From CAXBCP01 sp047638395 (GTDB lineage Bacteria > Pseudomonadota > Alphaproteobacteria > MPNO01 > UBA830): a stretch of DNA of 64,000 bases. The position numbers were made by a program, and so were the translations under genes. Location: NCBI GenBank assembly GCA_047638395.1, contig JBLIMV010000006.1, forward strand, positions 1-64,000, written 5' to 3'. Below the pieces are notes generated by a model that did no database searches, was not told where the DNA came from, and was given only the letters and a program-made list of their open reading frames with translations. How positions within the stretch are numbered: position 1 is the first letter of the stretch; each line of letters starts with the position of its first letter. This document shows positions 15,291-23,954 of the stretch, piece after piece.

Positions 15291-16730
15291 ATGACGACCA
15301 ATTTTTCACACCTGTCGCCTGGTCCCGCGGGACCGAAACCCTTCTGGCAGATCGAACTCGCCGAAATGACCCGCCTCGGCGCGCCCATCGTGTTCACCCA
15401 GCTCGCCTGGGTCGCCATGCTGACCACCGATACGGCGATGATCGGCCGTCTAGGGCCGGACGCCCTTGCCGGTGCGTCGCTCAGCCTCATGGTGTTCTTC
15501 ATGACCTGGGTATTCTGTTTCGGCGTGGTGATGGCGACCGCCGCCCTAGCCTCACAGGCCTTCGGCGCGCGTAAGCCGCGGATGATCCGACGCGTCATCA
15601 GGCAGGGCTTCTGGGTCACGATTATTCTAACCGTACCTTCAATGGTGGCTTTTCAGTTTACGCCCGAACTCCTCAGCCTGTTTTCGCAACCGCCCGAAAT
15701 ACTGCCCTATGCGGATGCCTATATGAGCACCCTGATGTGGAGCCTGATACCCAGTATCGGGTTTTCGGTGGTCCGGAATTTCATCTCGTCGCTGAACCGT
15801 CCGGCGCCGGCGCTCTGGGTGATGCTGGCCGGTGTGCCGCTGAACGGCCTGCTCGACTATGCGCTGATCTTCGGGAATTTTGGCCTGCCCCGGCTCGAAC
15901 TGGTCGGTGCGGGTATCGCGACATCGCTCATTAACTGGTTGATGTTCCTGGTGCTGCTTGCCATCGCGGTGTTCGCGAAGCCATTCCGGCGCTATGCCAT
16001 CCTCGGCCGGTTCTGGCGACCGGACTGGTTCCAGTTCCGCCAGATATTCCGTATCGGGCTTCCCATCGCCGCGATGAGCCTGCTTGAAGCAGGGTTCTTT
16101 TTCAGTTCGATCTTTATCGTCGGCCAGTTCGGCGCGCACGCCATCGCGGCAACCATGATTGCCCTGCAGATGCCCCATATCACTTATATGGTTCCGATGG
16201 GGCTCAGCCAGGCCGCGACCGTGCGTGTGGGACAGGCGGTTGGCCGGGGCGATATTCGAGGAGCCTATCGTTCGGGCTGGGTTGCTCTCGTGATCGCGCT
16301 CGCCTTTATGGCGGTGATGACGGTGATCGTGCTCGCGATACCGAAAATATTCGCATCGATCTATCTCGACAGCGCCCATCCGGACAGTTCAGCGGTGCTG
16401 GCACTGGCAACGACCTACCTGTTCTATGCCGCCTTCTTTCAAGCCGCGGACGGCATACAGGCGGTCGCCGCAGGCGCGATGCGTGGTCTCAGCGACACCA
16501 CTTGGCCAATGGCAATCGCCGCATTCAGCTATTGGGGTATCGGGCTGACCAGTGGGCTGGCCCTCGCGTTCTGGGGCGGGTTTGAGGCCGCCGGGCTCTG
16601 GATGGGGTTTGTATTGGGTCTCGCCTCCGCAGCAATCCTGCTGACCTACCGCTTTCGGCGCCTGCAGAAGCGCGGTTTTATCCCAGTGGTGCAGGAGAGC
16701 GATACAGACCAGGTCCGGCCCACCGCCTGA
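15291..16730 (+). CDS. MATE-family multidrug efflux transporter
   Basis: 479 aa, with twelve hydrophobic segments in two homologous halves, the MatE fold. The opening (EMTRLGAPIVFTQLAWVAML TDTAMIGRLGPDALAG, read across two segments) is the NorM-type N-terminus with the conserved TDT(A)MIGRLG loop. It exports cationic drugs or metabolites in exchange for Na+ or H+ at the inner membrane. It lies directly behind a structured leader with a terminator, so its expression may be conditional. It converges on mutL with 1 nt between the stops. Confidence 0.93.
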   Translation: MTTNFSHLSPGPAGPKPFWQIELAEMTRLGAPIVFTQLAWVAMLTTDTAMIGRLGPDALAGASLSLMVFFMTWVFCFGVVMATAALASQAFGARKPRMIRRVIRQGFWVTIILTVPSMVAFQFTPELLSLFSQPPEILPYADAYMSTLMWSLIPSIGFSVVRNFISSLNRPAPALWVMLAGVPLNGLLDYALIFGNFGLPRLELVGAGIATSLINWLMFLVLLAIAVFAKPFRRYAILGRFWRPDWFQFRQIFRIGLPIAAMSLLEAGFFFSSIFIVGQFGAHAIAATMIALQMPHITYMVPMGLSQAATVRVGQAVGRGDIRGAYRSGWVALVIALAFMAVMTVIVLAIPKIFASIYLDSAHPDSSAVLALATTYLFYAAFFQAADGIQAVAAGAMRGLSDTTWPMAIAAFSYWGIGLTSGLALAFWGGFEAAGLWMGFVLGLASAAILLTYRFRRLQKRGFIPVVQESDTDQVRPTA

Positions 16731-16731
16731 T

Positions 16732-18576
16732 TCAGCGGCGACCGAAAAGCCGCTCTATATCCGACAGATTCAGTTCGACATAAGTGGGACGGCCGTGATT
16801 GCATTGACCGGAATGGGGGGTCACCTCCATCTCCCTCAGCAAGGCATTCATCTCTTCCGAAGAGAGACGACGGCCGGCGCGGACGCTGCCGTGGCAGGCC
16901 ATGGTCGAACAGACATCTTCGAGCCGTTCCTTCAACGCAAGCCCGGCGCCAAATTCTTCGAGGTCGTCTGCGAGGTCGCGCAGAAGCGCTGTCACGTCGG
17001 CCTGGCCGAGCAGGGCCGGCACTTCGCGCACGACGACGGCGCCCGGACCGAATTTTTCGATTGAAAGCCCCAGTTCCTCGAACTCTGTTATCCGTTCGCA
17101 CAGACGATCGACCGCAGCTTCATCCATCTCGACAACCTCGGGGATCAGCAACCCCTGGCGCTTGGCACCGCCATCGGCGAGCGCGGCCTTCATGCGCTCA
17201 TACACCAGCCGTTCATGGGCCGCATGCTGATCGACAATGACAATCCCGGTATCGGTCTGGGCAACGATATATGTCTCGTGGACCTGCGCCCGGGCCGCGC
17301 CGAGCGGGAAGTTCGTGACAGGCTGCGCAAATGGCTGGGAATGCTCATCCCCCATTATCCGCGCAGACGGCGCATCGAAACTATCCAGCACGCCGGTCGA
17401 CGCGGGGGCCTGAAATGCGGCGGCTATTTCCGCCAGCTCGCGCGGCAACGCGGATGACTGTCGCCACGGCATCGATCCACCGCCCGCCCCACTACCGGGC
17501 GCGCCTGTACCGGGCGCGCCTGTACCGGGCTGGAACGCCCCCAGCGCTGCTGCCGCAACCGTGGTGGACGCCTTGTGGCCCGCAGCTTCCAGCGCATGGC
17601 GCAATCCGCCGACAATCAACCCGCGCACCAGTCCCGCGTCCTGGAATCTTACTTCGGCCTTTGCGGGATGAACGTTAACGTCGACGCATTCCGGCGGCAC
17701 GTCGAGAAACAGCGCCACCATCGGATGACGGTTACGCGCGAGAAAATCCTGATAGGCGCCGCGCACCGCACCAACCAGCAGGCGGTCCTGCACCGGGCGG
17801 CCGTTTACGAACAGATACTGGGCCCGGGCATTTCCACGGTTCAGCGTCGGCACACCGGCATAGCCGCTGAGCCGAATGCCACCGCGCTCCGCCGATACCG
17901 CAACGGCGTTATCGGCAAATTCACGCCCCATGACCGCAGACAGCCGGTCAAGCCGCGCCGTCAGGAGATCGCCCTGGGCAGGGCCATAGCGAAACCGTGC
18001 CCGGTTTTCATCGGCCAGCGAAAACGCTACTTCCGGATGCGCCATCGCAAGACGCTTAATGGCATCGGCGGCATGATCGACCTCGGTCCGCGGTGTTTTG
18101 AGGAATTTCAGCCGCGCGGGTGTCGCATAGAACAAATCCCGGACCTCGATACGCGTTCCGGCCCCGAGCGCCGCCGGTTTCGGCGCCTCCTTGCGTCCAC
18201 CTTCGATCAGGATCGCGTGTGCCTCCGATGCGCCCGCGGCACGGCTCGTAATCGTCAGTCGTGACACGGCACCAATCGACGGCAGCGCTTCGCCCCGGAA
18301 CCCGAGGGTGCGGATATCGACCAGATCGTCATCGGGCAGTTTCGACGTGGCATGGCGTTCGACGGCAAGTTCAAGCTCATCCGCGGTCATCCCGCATCCG
18401 TCATCGGTGACCGAAATCAAAACCCGGCCGCCATCTTCAAGGACAACGTCGATATGGCGCGCACCCGCATCAATCGCGTTTTCGACCAGTTCCTTAACCG
18501 CGGCAGCCGGCCGTTCAATCACCTCGCCCGCAGCGATGCGGTTGACCAGCGTCTCGGGCAGGCGGCGGAGGGTCAC
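16732..18576 (-). CDS. mutL: DNA mismatch repair protein MutL
   Basis: 614 aa. The N-terminal GHKL ATPase shows ENAIDAGA, DDGCGM and GFRGEALPSI. A low-complexity linker (~345-370) contains tandem GAPGT repeats. The C-terminal domain has DQHAAHERLVYE, which fits the DQHA-x2-E-x4-E endonuclease metal site, plus ACHGS and CNHGRPT, so this is a nicking MutL as in most bacteria lacking MutH. The start is GTG at 18576, overlapping the pgi stop (GTGA). It is the last gene of a long minus-strand block. Confidence 0.96.
   Translation of the reverse strand: MTLRRLPETLVNRIAAGEVIERPAAAVKELVENAIDAGARHIDVVLEDGGRVLISVTDDGCGMTADELELAVERHATSKLPDDDLVDIRTLGFRGEALPSIGAVSRLTITSRAAGASEAHAILIEGGRKEAPKPAALGAGTRIEVRDLFYATPARLKFLKTPRTEVDHAADAIKRLAMAHPEVAFSLADENRARFRYGPAQGDLLTARLDRLSAVMGREFADNAVAVSAERGGIRLSGYAGVPTLNRGNARAQYLFVNGRPVQDRLLVGAVRGAYQDFLARNRHPMVALFLDVPPECVDVNVHPAKAEVRFQDAGLVRGLIVGGLRHALEAAGHKASTTVAAAALGAFQPGTGAPGTGAPGSGAGGGSMPWRQSSALPRELAEIAAAFQAPASTGVLDSFDAPSARIMGDEHSQPFAQPVTNFPLGAARAQVHETYIVAQTDTGIVIVDQHAAHERLVYERMKAALADGGAKRQGLLIPEVVEMDEAAVDRLCERITEFEELGLSIEKFGPGAVVVREVPALLGQADVTALLRDLADDLEEFGAGLALKERLEDVCSTMACHGSVRAGRRLSSEEMNALLREMEVTPHSGQCNHGRPTYVELNLSDIERLFGRR
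17493..17533 (-). repeat. 15-bp tandem repeat in the MutL linker
   Basis: Units taccgggcgcgcctg at 17493-17507 and 17508-17522, and a partial third copy. They encode Gly-Ala-Pro-Gly-Thr repeats in the disordered linker between the ATPase and endonuclease domains. Confidence 0.85.
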
Positions 18577-19886
18577 GCGCGTCCCCCCTTGGCAAGATAC
18601 TCACGGGCGAGAATTTTGCCTTCTTCGACCGCTGGCTGGTCGAACGCATTTACCCCGATAAGGTCTGCGGCGATAACCGTCTCGAGCATAAAATGCATCA
18701 TCAGGGCGCCCATCGAGGTTTCATCCACCACGGGAACATCGAACACCCGGGTCGGGCGGCCGTTATTGGCGAGCGTTTCCGCCGTTGCACGCCCGGCCGC
18801 TGCAAACAGATCGCCCATGGTCCTGTCCTTCAGGTAGGACAATCCATCGATATCGGCAAAATTCTGGGGCACCGGTTTCCCCTGCCCGCCGGTCTCCGTC
18901 AGGATCAACGTAAACATTTTATCGGCCGGGCCGTCGAGATAGAGCTGTAGCTGACTGTGCTGATCGACGGTGCCCAGCGCCCGTACGGGCGTGCTGCCGC
19001 CCCCCTCTTTTCCAAGGCTTTCCGCCCAGAGCTGGCAGAACCACAGCCCCAGGTCGGCCATACGGTCGCAATACGGCATCAACACGCTGATACCGACGCC
19101 AGCATGGCGGTTCAGACCGATAGATGCTGCTGCGCCGGCCGCTGGCGGTACATCCACCGCGCTGTCGCCGGAGAGCAGCCGGTCGATCACCGTGCCTGCC
19201 CCGTCGCGCAAACGCCCGATATCGAAGCCGGCAATGGCCGCAGGCAAAAGCCCCGTCACGGACAGCACAGAATACCGGCCGCCGATTTCCGGATGATGAT
19301 CAAGAACACGGCAACCATATTGCCCGGCAATAATAGCGAGCGGGTTTTCGGTGGGTTCGGTAATCGCAACGAGATGGTCGGCAATCCGGTCTTCCGCAAC
19401 CTGCGCCCGCAGCGCCCCAATCAGCGCACCCAACTGAAGCAATGTTTCCGCGGTCGACCCGGATTTGGAGATGGCGATTACACCCGCACGCTGCCAGTCG
19501 AGACCGGCGATCAGCGCATCGAACGTATGGGGATCAACATTGTCCATAAAATGAAGGCGCGGCGCGCCCGGGCGCGTACCTAACCCGGTTCCGGCAACGG
19601 AGCACAGCGTCTGGCCACCAAGGGACGAGCCACCGGTTCCAAGGATCACCACATCGTCGAACGAATTGCGAAAACGATCCGCGACCTCGTCGATCGCAGC
19701 TAAATCGTCGCGCGTCTCCGGTAATTTGAGCAATGGCAGCGTATTTTCGCCATAGGCCGTACGAAGCCGCTGAACTGCGATTTCAGACTGTGCGACGTAC
19801 TGATCGAAGCTGGCGGAGTCCAGTCCGCCATCGCCGATCTCGGCGGCGAAGCAATCGGTCAGGTCCTGTGTATACGGCATATTCAT
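18573..19886 (-). CDS. pgi: glucose-6-phosphate isomerase, short form
   Basis: 437 aa, shorter than the ~550-aa enterobacterial enzyme but normal for the compact forms in this class. It carries VILGTGGSSLGGQTL, the sugar-phosphate-binding ISKSGSTAETL loop, GGRYSVLSVTG and DQHSQLQLYLDG. It interconverts glucose-6-phosphate and fructose-6-phosphate in the cytosol. Its stop overlaps the mutL start by 4 nt. The 115-nt gap upstream holds nothing I recognise. Confidence 0.93.
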   Translation of the reverse strand: MNMPYTQDLTDCFAAEIGDGGLDSASFDQYVAQSEIAVQRLRTAYGENTLPLLKLPETRDDLAAIDEVADRFRNSFDDVVILGTGGSSLGGQTLCSVAGTGLGTRPGAPRLHFMDNVDPHTFDALIAGLDWQRAGVIAISKSGSTAETLLQLGALIGALRAQVAEDRIADHLVAITEPTENPLAIIAGQYGCRVLDHHPEIGGRYSVLSVTGLLPAAIAGFDIGRLRDGAGTVIDRLLSGDSAVDVPPAAGAAASIGLNRHAGVGISVLMPYCDRMADLGLWFCQLWAESLGKEGGGSTPVRALGTVDQHSQLQLYLDGPADKMFTLILTETGGQGKPVPQNFADIDGLSYLKDRTMGDLFAAAGRATAETLANNGRPTRVFDVPVVDETSMGALMMHFMLETVIAADLIGVNAFDQPAVEEGKILAREYLAKGGRA

Positions 19887-20001
19887 GAGCGGAAATCCAC
19901 GGTCACCTTAAGTCATGACAGCGAATCATGAAAAGGCCGTGTCACCTTCCTTGGCGTGTTCTGTGGATAAATCGCGCCAAAAAGACGCCTGCGATCAGAA
20001 T

Positions 20002-21342
20002 CTAGCGTTTTTCGTCGATTCCCTTCGGATCCCCCACAATCACGACTGTCAGAGCGTCCGCCTTATACAGCCGCTTCGCGACCCGGTTGGCGTCGTTCAG
20101 AGAGATGGAATTGATCAGCGAAGGCCGCTTTTTGATATAATCCATACCGAGATCGGAAATCTGGATACCGACCAGCATACCCGCAATACCGCGGCTGGAC
20201 CCCAGGCGGAGCGGGAACGAGCCGTTCATATAGGTCTTCGCAGTCTCCAGTTCCTTCGCCGTAACGCCGCTTTCAGCCAGCTTCTGCCATTCAGCCCGAA
20301 TAACCGACAGGGATTCCGCTGCCCGTGCATTCTGTGTGGCCACACCGCCGGCCAGAAGCGCCGAGTGTCGCATCGGGCTGAGATAGGCATAGACCGAATA
20401 GGCCAGTCCCCGCTTCTCACGTATCTCTTCATACAGGCGCGAGCTAAGTCCGCCGCCGCCGAAAATTCTCGTCACCAGAAGGGCTGCATACCAGTCCGCA
20501 TCGTCACGTTTTATCCCGGCATGGCCAAGGATCATCATGCTCTGCGGTATCTGCTTGCGAATGATGAGCGTTTTACCGCTTCCGGCAGCCGTGGTTTCCG
20601 GGATCTCGAATTTCCGGCCCTTTGCCGGCAGATCTCCGAACACGCTGTCGAGGCGTTGTTTGAGCTCTTCTTCCGATATATCACCGACAACGCCGATGAT
20701 CAAACGGTCCCGGCTGAACCGGTCGCGGGTAAACGACCGCAGGTCGTCTGCTGTCAGCGTGGCAACGGTCTTTTCGGTCCCGTTGGAAGGCTTTGAATAG
20801 GGGTGGTTTGGAAACACCGTTTCGGACCATAACCGGCCGGAGATCTGCCGGGGATTTTTTGCCTGCTGGCGCAGCGATGCGAGAATCTGCGACTGGATAC
20901 GTTTGACGGGGTCGTCATCGAACCGGGGCGCATTCAGCGCCAGGCGCAATAGTTCGAACGCCTTTTCGCGCTCCGCAGTCAGGGTCCGCAACTGGCCGGT
21001 AAACGTATCCTGTCCGGCACTGAACGACATCTGCGCGGCGATATCTTCGAGCGCACGCTGGAATGCCTGGGATTTCATCTCACCGGCGCCTTCGTCGAGC
21101 AGACCGGATGTCATTTCGGCAAGACCTTCCTTGCCGTCAGGGTCGGTCGCCGAGCCGGCATTACGGAAGGCGAAGCTCATTGCCAGCAGGGGGACCGATT
21201 TATCAGGCACGAACCACGCGACGATGCCCTTGTCCGAAACCACTTTCCGGATGTCCATTGCATGTAGCGTTTTGGCAGATGCCAGGACGCCAACCGCAAA
21301 GGCCGCGATAACGAGGCTCGGTATAATCCGGGATATCTTCAT
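20002..21342 (-). CDS. M16-family peptidase homologue, non-catalytic subunit
   Basis: 446 aa with a signal peptide (IPSLVIAAFAVGVLASAKTLHA). It has the M16 fold, but where the zinc motif HxxEH should stand it reads GLAEMTSGLLDEG, so zinc cannot be bound. It keeps the substrate-binding Arg/Tyr region SSRLYEEIREKRGLAYSVYAY. Such proteins pair with an active M16 partner; the upstream gene overlaps by 4 nt (ATGA) and has the zinc motif. A periplasmic two-subunit metalloprotease is likely. Confidence 0.88.
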   Translation of the reverse strand: MKISRIIPSLVIAAFAVGVLASAKTLHAMDIRKVVSDKGIVAWFVPDKSVPLLAMSFAFRNAGSATDPDGKEGLAEMTSGLLDEGAGEMKSQAFQRALEDIAAQMSFSAGQDTFTGQLRTLTAEREKAFELLRLALNAPRFDDDPVKRIQSQILASLRQQAKNPRQISGRLWSETVFPNHPYSKPSNGTEKTVATLTADDLRSFTRDRFSRDRLIIGVVGDISEEELKQRLDSVFGDLPAKGRKFEIPETTAAGSGKTLIIRKQIPQSMMILGHAGIKRDDADWYAALLVTRIFGGGGLSSRLYEEIREKRGLAYSVYAYLSPMRHSALLAGGVATQNARAAESLSVIRAEWQKLAESGVTAKELETAKTYMNGSFPLRLGSSRGIAGMLVGIQISDLGMDYIKKRPSLINSISLNDANRVAKRLYKADALTVVIVGDPKGIDEKR

Positions 21343-22691
21343 TTCGCGACCTCCGGCAGCAGAATACTGGTGACCGAGCTTTTGAGTTTGATTACCGCCT
21401 TCGCAGCGGCCATCACCTGTTCCGGTGTCACCGCCGAAATACGTTCAGGCCATTCCTCCACATCGGCAATCGTCTGGCCCTGCGTGAAAGCCTGGCCAAT
21501 GGCGTTGGGCCCGGTGCGAATGCCGTCGCGGGCGTAGATCGCCTGGGCCGACATCAACCGCTTGGCGCGGTCGATATCTTCCGGTTTGAAGCCCTCTTTG
21601 ACCGCCGCGGTCAATTCTTCGAGCACGGCTTTTTCGAGCGCATCTATATCGCCGCCCGCCTTGGGGCTGGCATAGATACCGAACTCACCGTAATCGAGCC
21701 CGTCGCCGCTATACCAGGACCCGGCATTCGACGCGATCCCGCGCTCTATCACCAGTTTGCGGTACAGCCTGCTGGTCGATCCACCGCCGAGCACCTGTGC
21801 AAGCACGTCCAGCGCATAACCTGTGCCCTTTTCGTCCGCACCGTAGCTCGGCGCCAGGTAGGTCCGCGACCAGGCCGGCAGGCTGACCCTTTGATTTGTC
21901 AGCACCACCCGTCGCGCGGCGCGATGCGGCGGCTCCTTTGGCCGAACGCGCTTTGGCACCGCCTTACGCGGGATCGGGCCGTAATATTTTTCGGCCAGTG
22001 CGCGCACTTTCTCGACAGAGGTGTCGCCCGCAATGATCAGCATCGCGTTATTGGGCGCATAGTGTTTGCGATAAAACGCGAGCGCGTTCTCGGTGGTGAG
22101 CTGCTGAATCTCGCTCATCCAGCCGATAACGGGACGGCCGTAAGGATGGTTCAGATACAAGGCCCGGCGAACCTGTTCGCGCAATTGCGCCGCCGGACTG
22201 TTATCGGTCCGGGACCGGCGCTCTTCGAGCACGACGTCGCGCTCCGGCAGGACGACTTCGTCTGTGAGGACAAGGTTCTGCATACGATCGGCTTCAAGCC
22301 GCATGATTGTCTCAAGCTCGTGCGCTGCAACGCGTTGGAAATAGGCGGTAAAATCATAACTGGTAAACGCGTTGTCCCGGCCGCCGATGCGCGCAATCGT
22401 GCGCGAGAATTCACCGGGCTTGACTGTCTTTGTACCCTTGAACAGAAGATGTTCGAGAAAATGGGCCAGACCGGATTCGCCAGCCTCTTCGTCAGCGGCG
22501 CCCACCCGGTACCACAACATCTGCATCACGATGGGGGCACGTCGGTTCTCGATCACAACGACCTGAAGACCGTTTTCGAGCGTGAACGTTTTTGGGGAGA
22601 AGACGGCTGCCGATACCGAAGCGGCCGGCAGCATCGCTGTCGCCATCGCCATTACGCTGGCGGCACAAACCAATCTTAGAGAACCAAGCAA
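21339..22691 (-). CDS. M16-family zinc metallopeptidase, catalytic subunit
   Basis: 450 aa with a signal peptide cut near VSAAV. The inverted zinc motif is His77-Phe-Leu-Glu80-His81 (AHFLEHLLFKGT), with the third ligand expected in the Glu-rich ERDVVLEERRSR stretch about 75 residues later. Together with the overlapping downstream subunit it resembles the heterodimeric periplasmic M16B proteases that degrade short peptides. It follows the lspA-bamF genes in one minus-strand block, so a role in envelope protein turnover is plausible. Confidence 0.92.
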   Translation of the reverse strand: MLGSLRLVCAASVMAMATAMLPAASVSAAVFSPKTFTLENGLQVVVIENRRAPIVMQMLWYRVGAADEEAGESGLAHFLEHLLFKGTKTVKPGEFSRTIARIGGRDNAFTSYDFTAYFQRVAAHELETIMRLEADRMQNLVLTDEVVLPERDVVLEERRSRTDNSPAAQLREQVRRALYLNHPYGRPVIGWMSEIQQLTTENALAFYRKHYAPNNAMLIIAGDTSVEKVRALAEKYYGPIPRKAVPKRVRPKEPPHRAARRVVLTNQRVSLPAWSRTYLAPSYGADEKGTGYALDVLAQVLGGGSTSRLYRKLVIERGIASNAGSWYSGDGLDYGEFGIYASPKAGGDIDALEKAVLEELTAAVKEGFKPEDIDRAKRLMSAQAIYARDGIRTGPNAIGQAFTQGQTIADVEEWPERISAVTPEQVMAAAKAVIKLKSSVTSILLPEVAK

Positions 22692-22708
22692 ATCAAACTC
22701 CCGGCGTT

Positions 22709-22734
22709 AGGCTGCAGCAGTCACCCTGCAGCCT
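22709..22734. repeat. 9-bp inverted repeat in the M16 leader
   Basis: AGGCTGCAG (22709-22717) and CTGCAGCCT (22726-22734) form a perfect stem with an 8-nt loop, 18 nt ahead of the M16 start on the minus strand. There is no T-tract; it could affect translation or be an operator. Confidence 0.5.
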
Positions 22735-22765
22735 TGAGGCTGAAACAGCATATCCAGAGACAAAT

Positions 22766-22806
22766 GGGTACACGTCAGGTGGGTACACGTCAGGCGGATA
22801 CAAGAC
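22766..22806. repeat. 15-bp tandem repeat, intergenic
   Basis: gggtacacgtcaggt (22766-22780), gggtacacgtcaggc (22781-22795) and a degenerate third copy, in the 139-bp gap between bamF and the M16 gene. Confidence 0.8.
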
Positions 22807-22830
22807 CCGTCGTCATCACGTTCGGGTTAG

Positions 22831-23403
22831 CTAGAAAATCCCTTCGAACCAGCCTTTTGGCTTTCGGACGATTTTGGGCGACCGGCCCTTGGTCGGTGCA
22901 TCACCGAGGCCGGCGTTCTCGCGCAGACGTTTCTGTTCGGCCGCCGCGTCGACAATGGTGCCGGGCGGGGGTTTGTCCTGCCAGAAAATAAGCCGGTCGG
23001 TAAAACTGTCGTCTTCCGTCGCCAGGATAGAGGATTCACGGCTGAGGGTGCGGCGAATGGACGGGTCGGCATTGGTGGCACCGGCTTTCGCCAACAGCGC
23101 CGATTCTCCCTTTGACGTCGCCAGCGCCTGTTGCTGTGGTGTCGCGGCACCTGTGCTTTTGACAAGCAGGTCGCGCGCCGAATCCGTGACTGCCTTTTCT
23201 TGCGGCCGTTCGACCCCGGGGCGCGGGGGACGCAGGCCAAAATCCGGGGGCATGCTCAACGGCGCGCGCGTAACCACGGCAAATTCGTCAGGCGACTGCT
23301 TGCCGATACCGATAGCCTCGCGGGCATTTTCGCAGGCGGACAGGGTAAATGCCGCCAAAATCACCAACAGGATATGCCGGGGGAACGCCGAAGAACGTGT
23401 CAT
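22831..23403 (-). CDS. bamF: DUF3035 lipoprotein, probable BamF subunit of the BAM complex
   Basis: 190 aa from the ATG at 23403. The signal peptide ends in a lipobox LSA-Cys24. The mature part begins with a DUF3035-type segment: GIGKQSPDEFAVVTRAPLSM and then PPDFGLRPPRPG. In alphaproteobacteria this family has been assigned as BamF, a lipoprotein of the outer-membrane beta-barrel assembly machine. A GTG at 23433 would overlap the lspA stop (GTGA) and add ten residues. It follows the gene for the lipoprotein signal peptidase that would process it. Confidence 0.75.
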   Translation of the reverse strand: MTRSSAFPRHILLVILAAFTLSACENAREAIGIGKQSPDEFAVVTRAPLSMPPDFGLRPPRPGVERPQEKAVTDSARDLLVKSTGAATPQQQALATSKGESALLAKAGATNADPSIRRTLSRESSILATEDDSFTDRLIFWQDKPPPGTIVDAAAEQKRLRENAGLGDAPTKGRSPKIVRKPKGWFEGIF

Positions 23404-23429
23404 ATTGATAGACCCATGGTGAACCGGAC

Positions 23430-23954
23430 TCACCCCTCTAACCTATTGTTGCGCCGCTTCTCAATCAAGCCATCAAACAGCAACATGATGACACCGATGG
23501 AAATCGCTATATCGGCGACATTGAAGGCCGGCCAGTGATATCCGGCGGCGTGAAAGTCGAGAAAATCAGCTACTGCGCCATAGATAACCCGGTCGATGGC
23601 GTTGCCCAGCGCACCGCCAATGACAAGGCCGAGGGAGACGGCGAGCCAACGCGATTTCGCCCTGAACATCCAGACCGCCAGCACGATAGAGATCATTACC
23701 GCAACGGCGCCAAGAAGAACCGGCGTCCACGGCGAGTTGCTGCTGAACAGGCCGAAACTCGCCCCGCGGTTCCACACCATGACGATATTGAAAAACGACG
23801 TGACCTCAATGAACCGGGGCGGCGACATGATGTCGAGCACGATCCAGAACTTTGTCGCCTGATCAAAAGCGATGATCGCGGCCGCAACGGGAAGTCCGAG
23901 TCGAATCAAAACCTGAGGCTCACTCCGCTGCCGCGGAAATATTCGCGACAGCAT
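23430..23954 (-). CDS. lspA: lipoprotein signal peptidase LspA
   Basis: 174 aa from the ATG at 23954, chosen because it gives the usual length; the frame continues upstream inside ileS. Four membrane segments are visible. The catalytic aspartates are Asp121 in GNAIDRV and Asp148 in FNVADIAIS, and the conserved NRGASFG loop is present. It cleaves signal peptides of diacylglyceryl-modified prolipoproteins. It overlaps the ileS 3' end by 35 nt; ileS-lspA linkage is widespread. Confidence 0.94.
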   Translation of the reverse strand: MLSRIFPRQRSEPQVLIRLGLPVAAAIIAFDQATKFWIVLDIMSPPRFIEVTSFFNIVMVWNRGASFGLFSSNSPWTPVLLGAVAVMISIVLAVWMFRAKSRWLAVSLGLVIGGALGNAIDRVIYGAVADFLDFHAAGYHWPAFNVADIAISIGVIMLLFDGLIEKRRNNRLEG

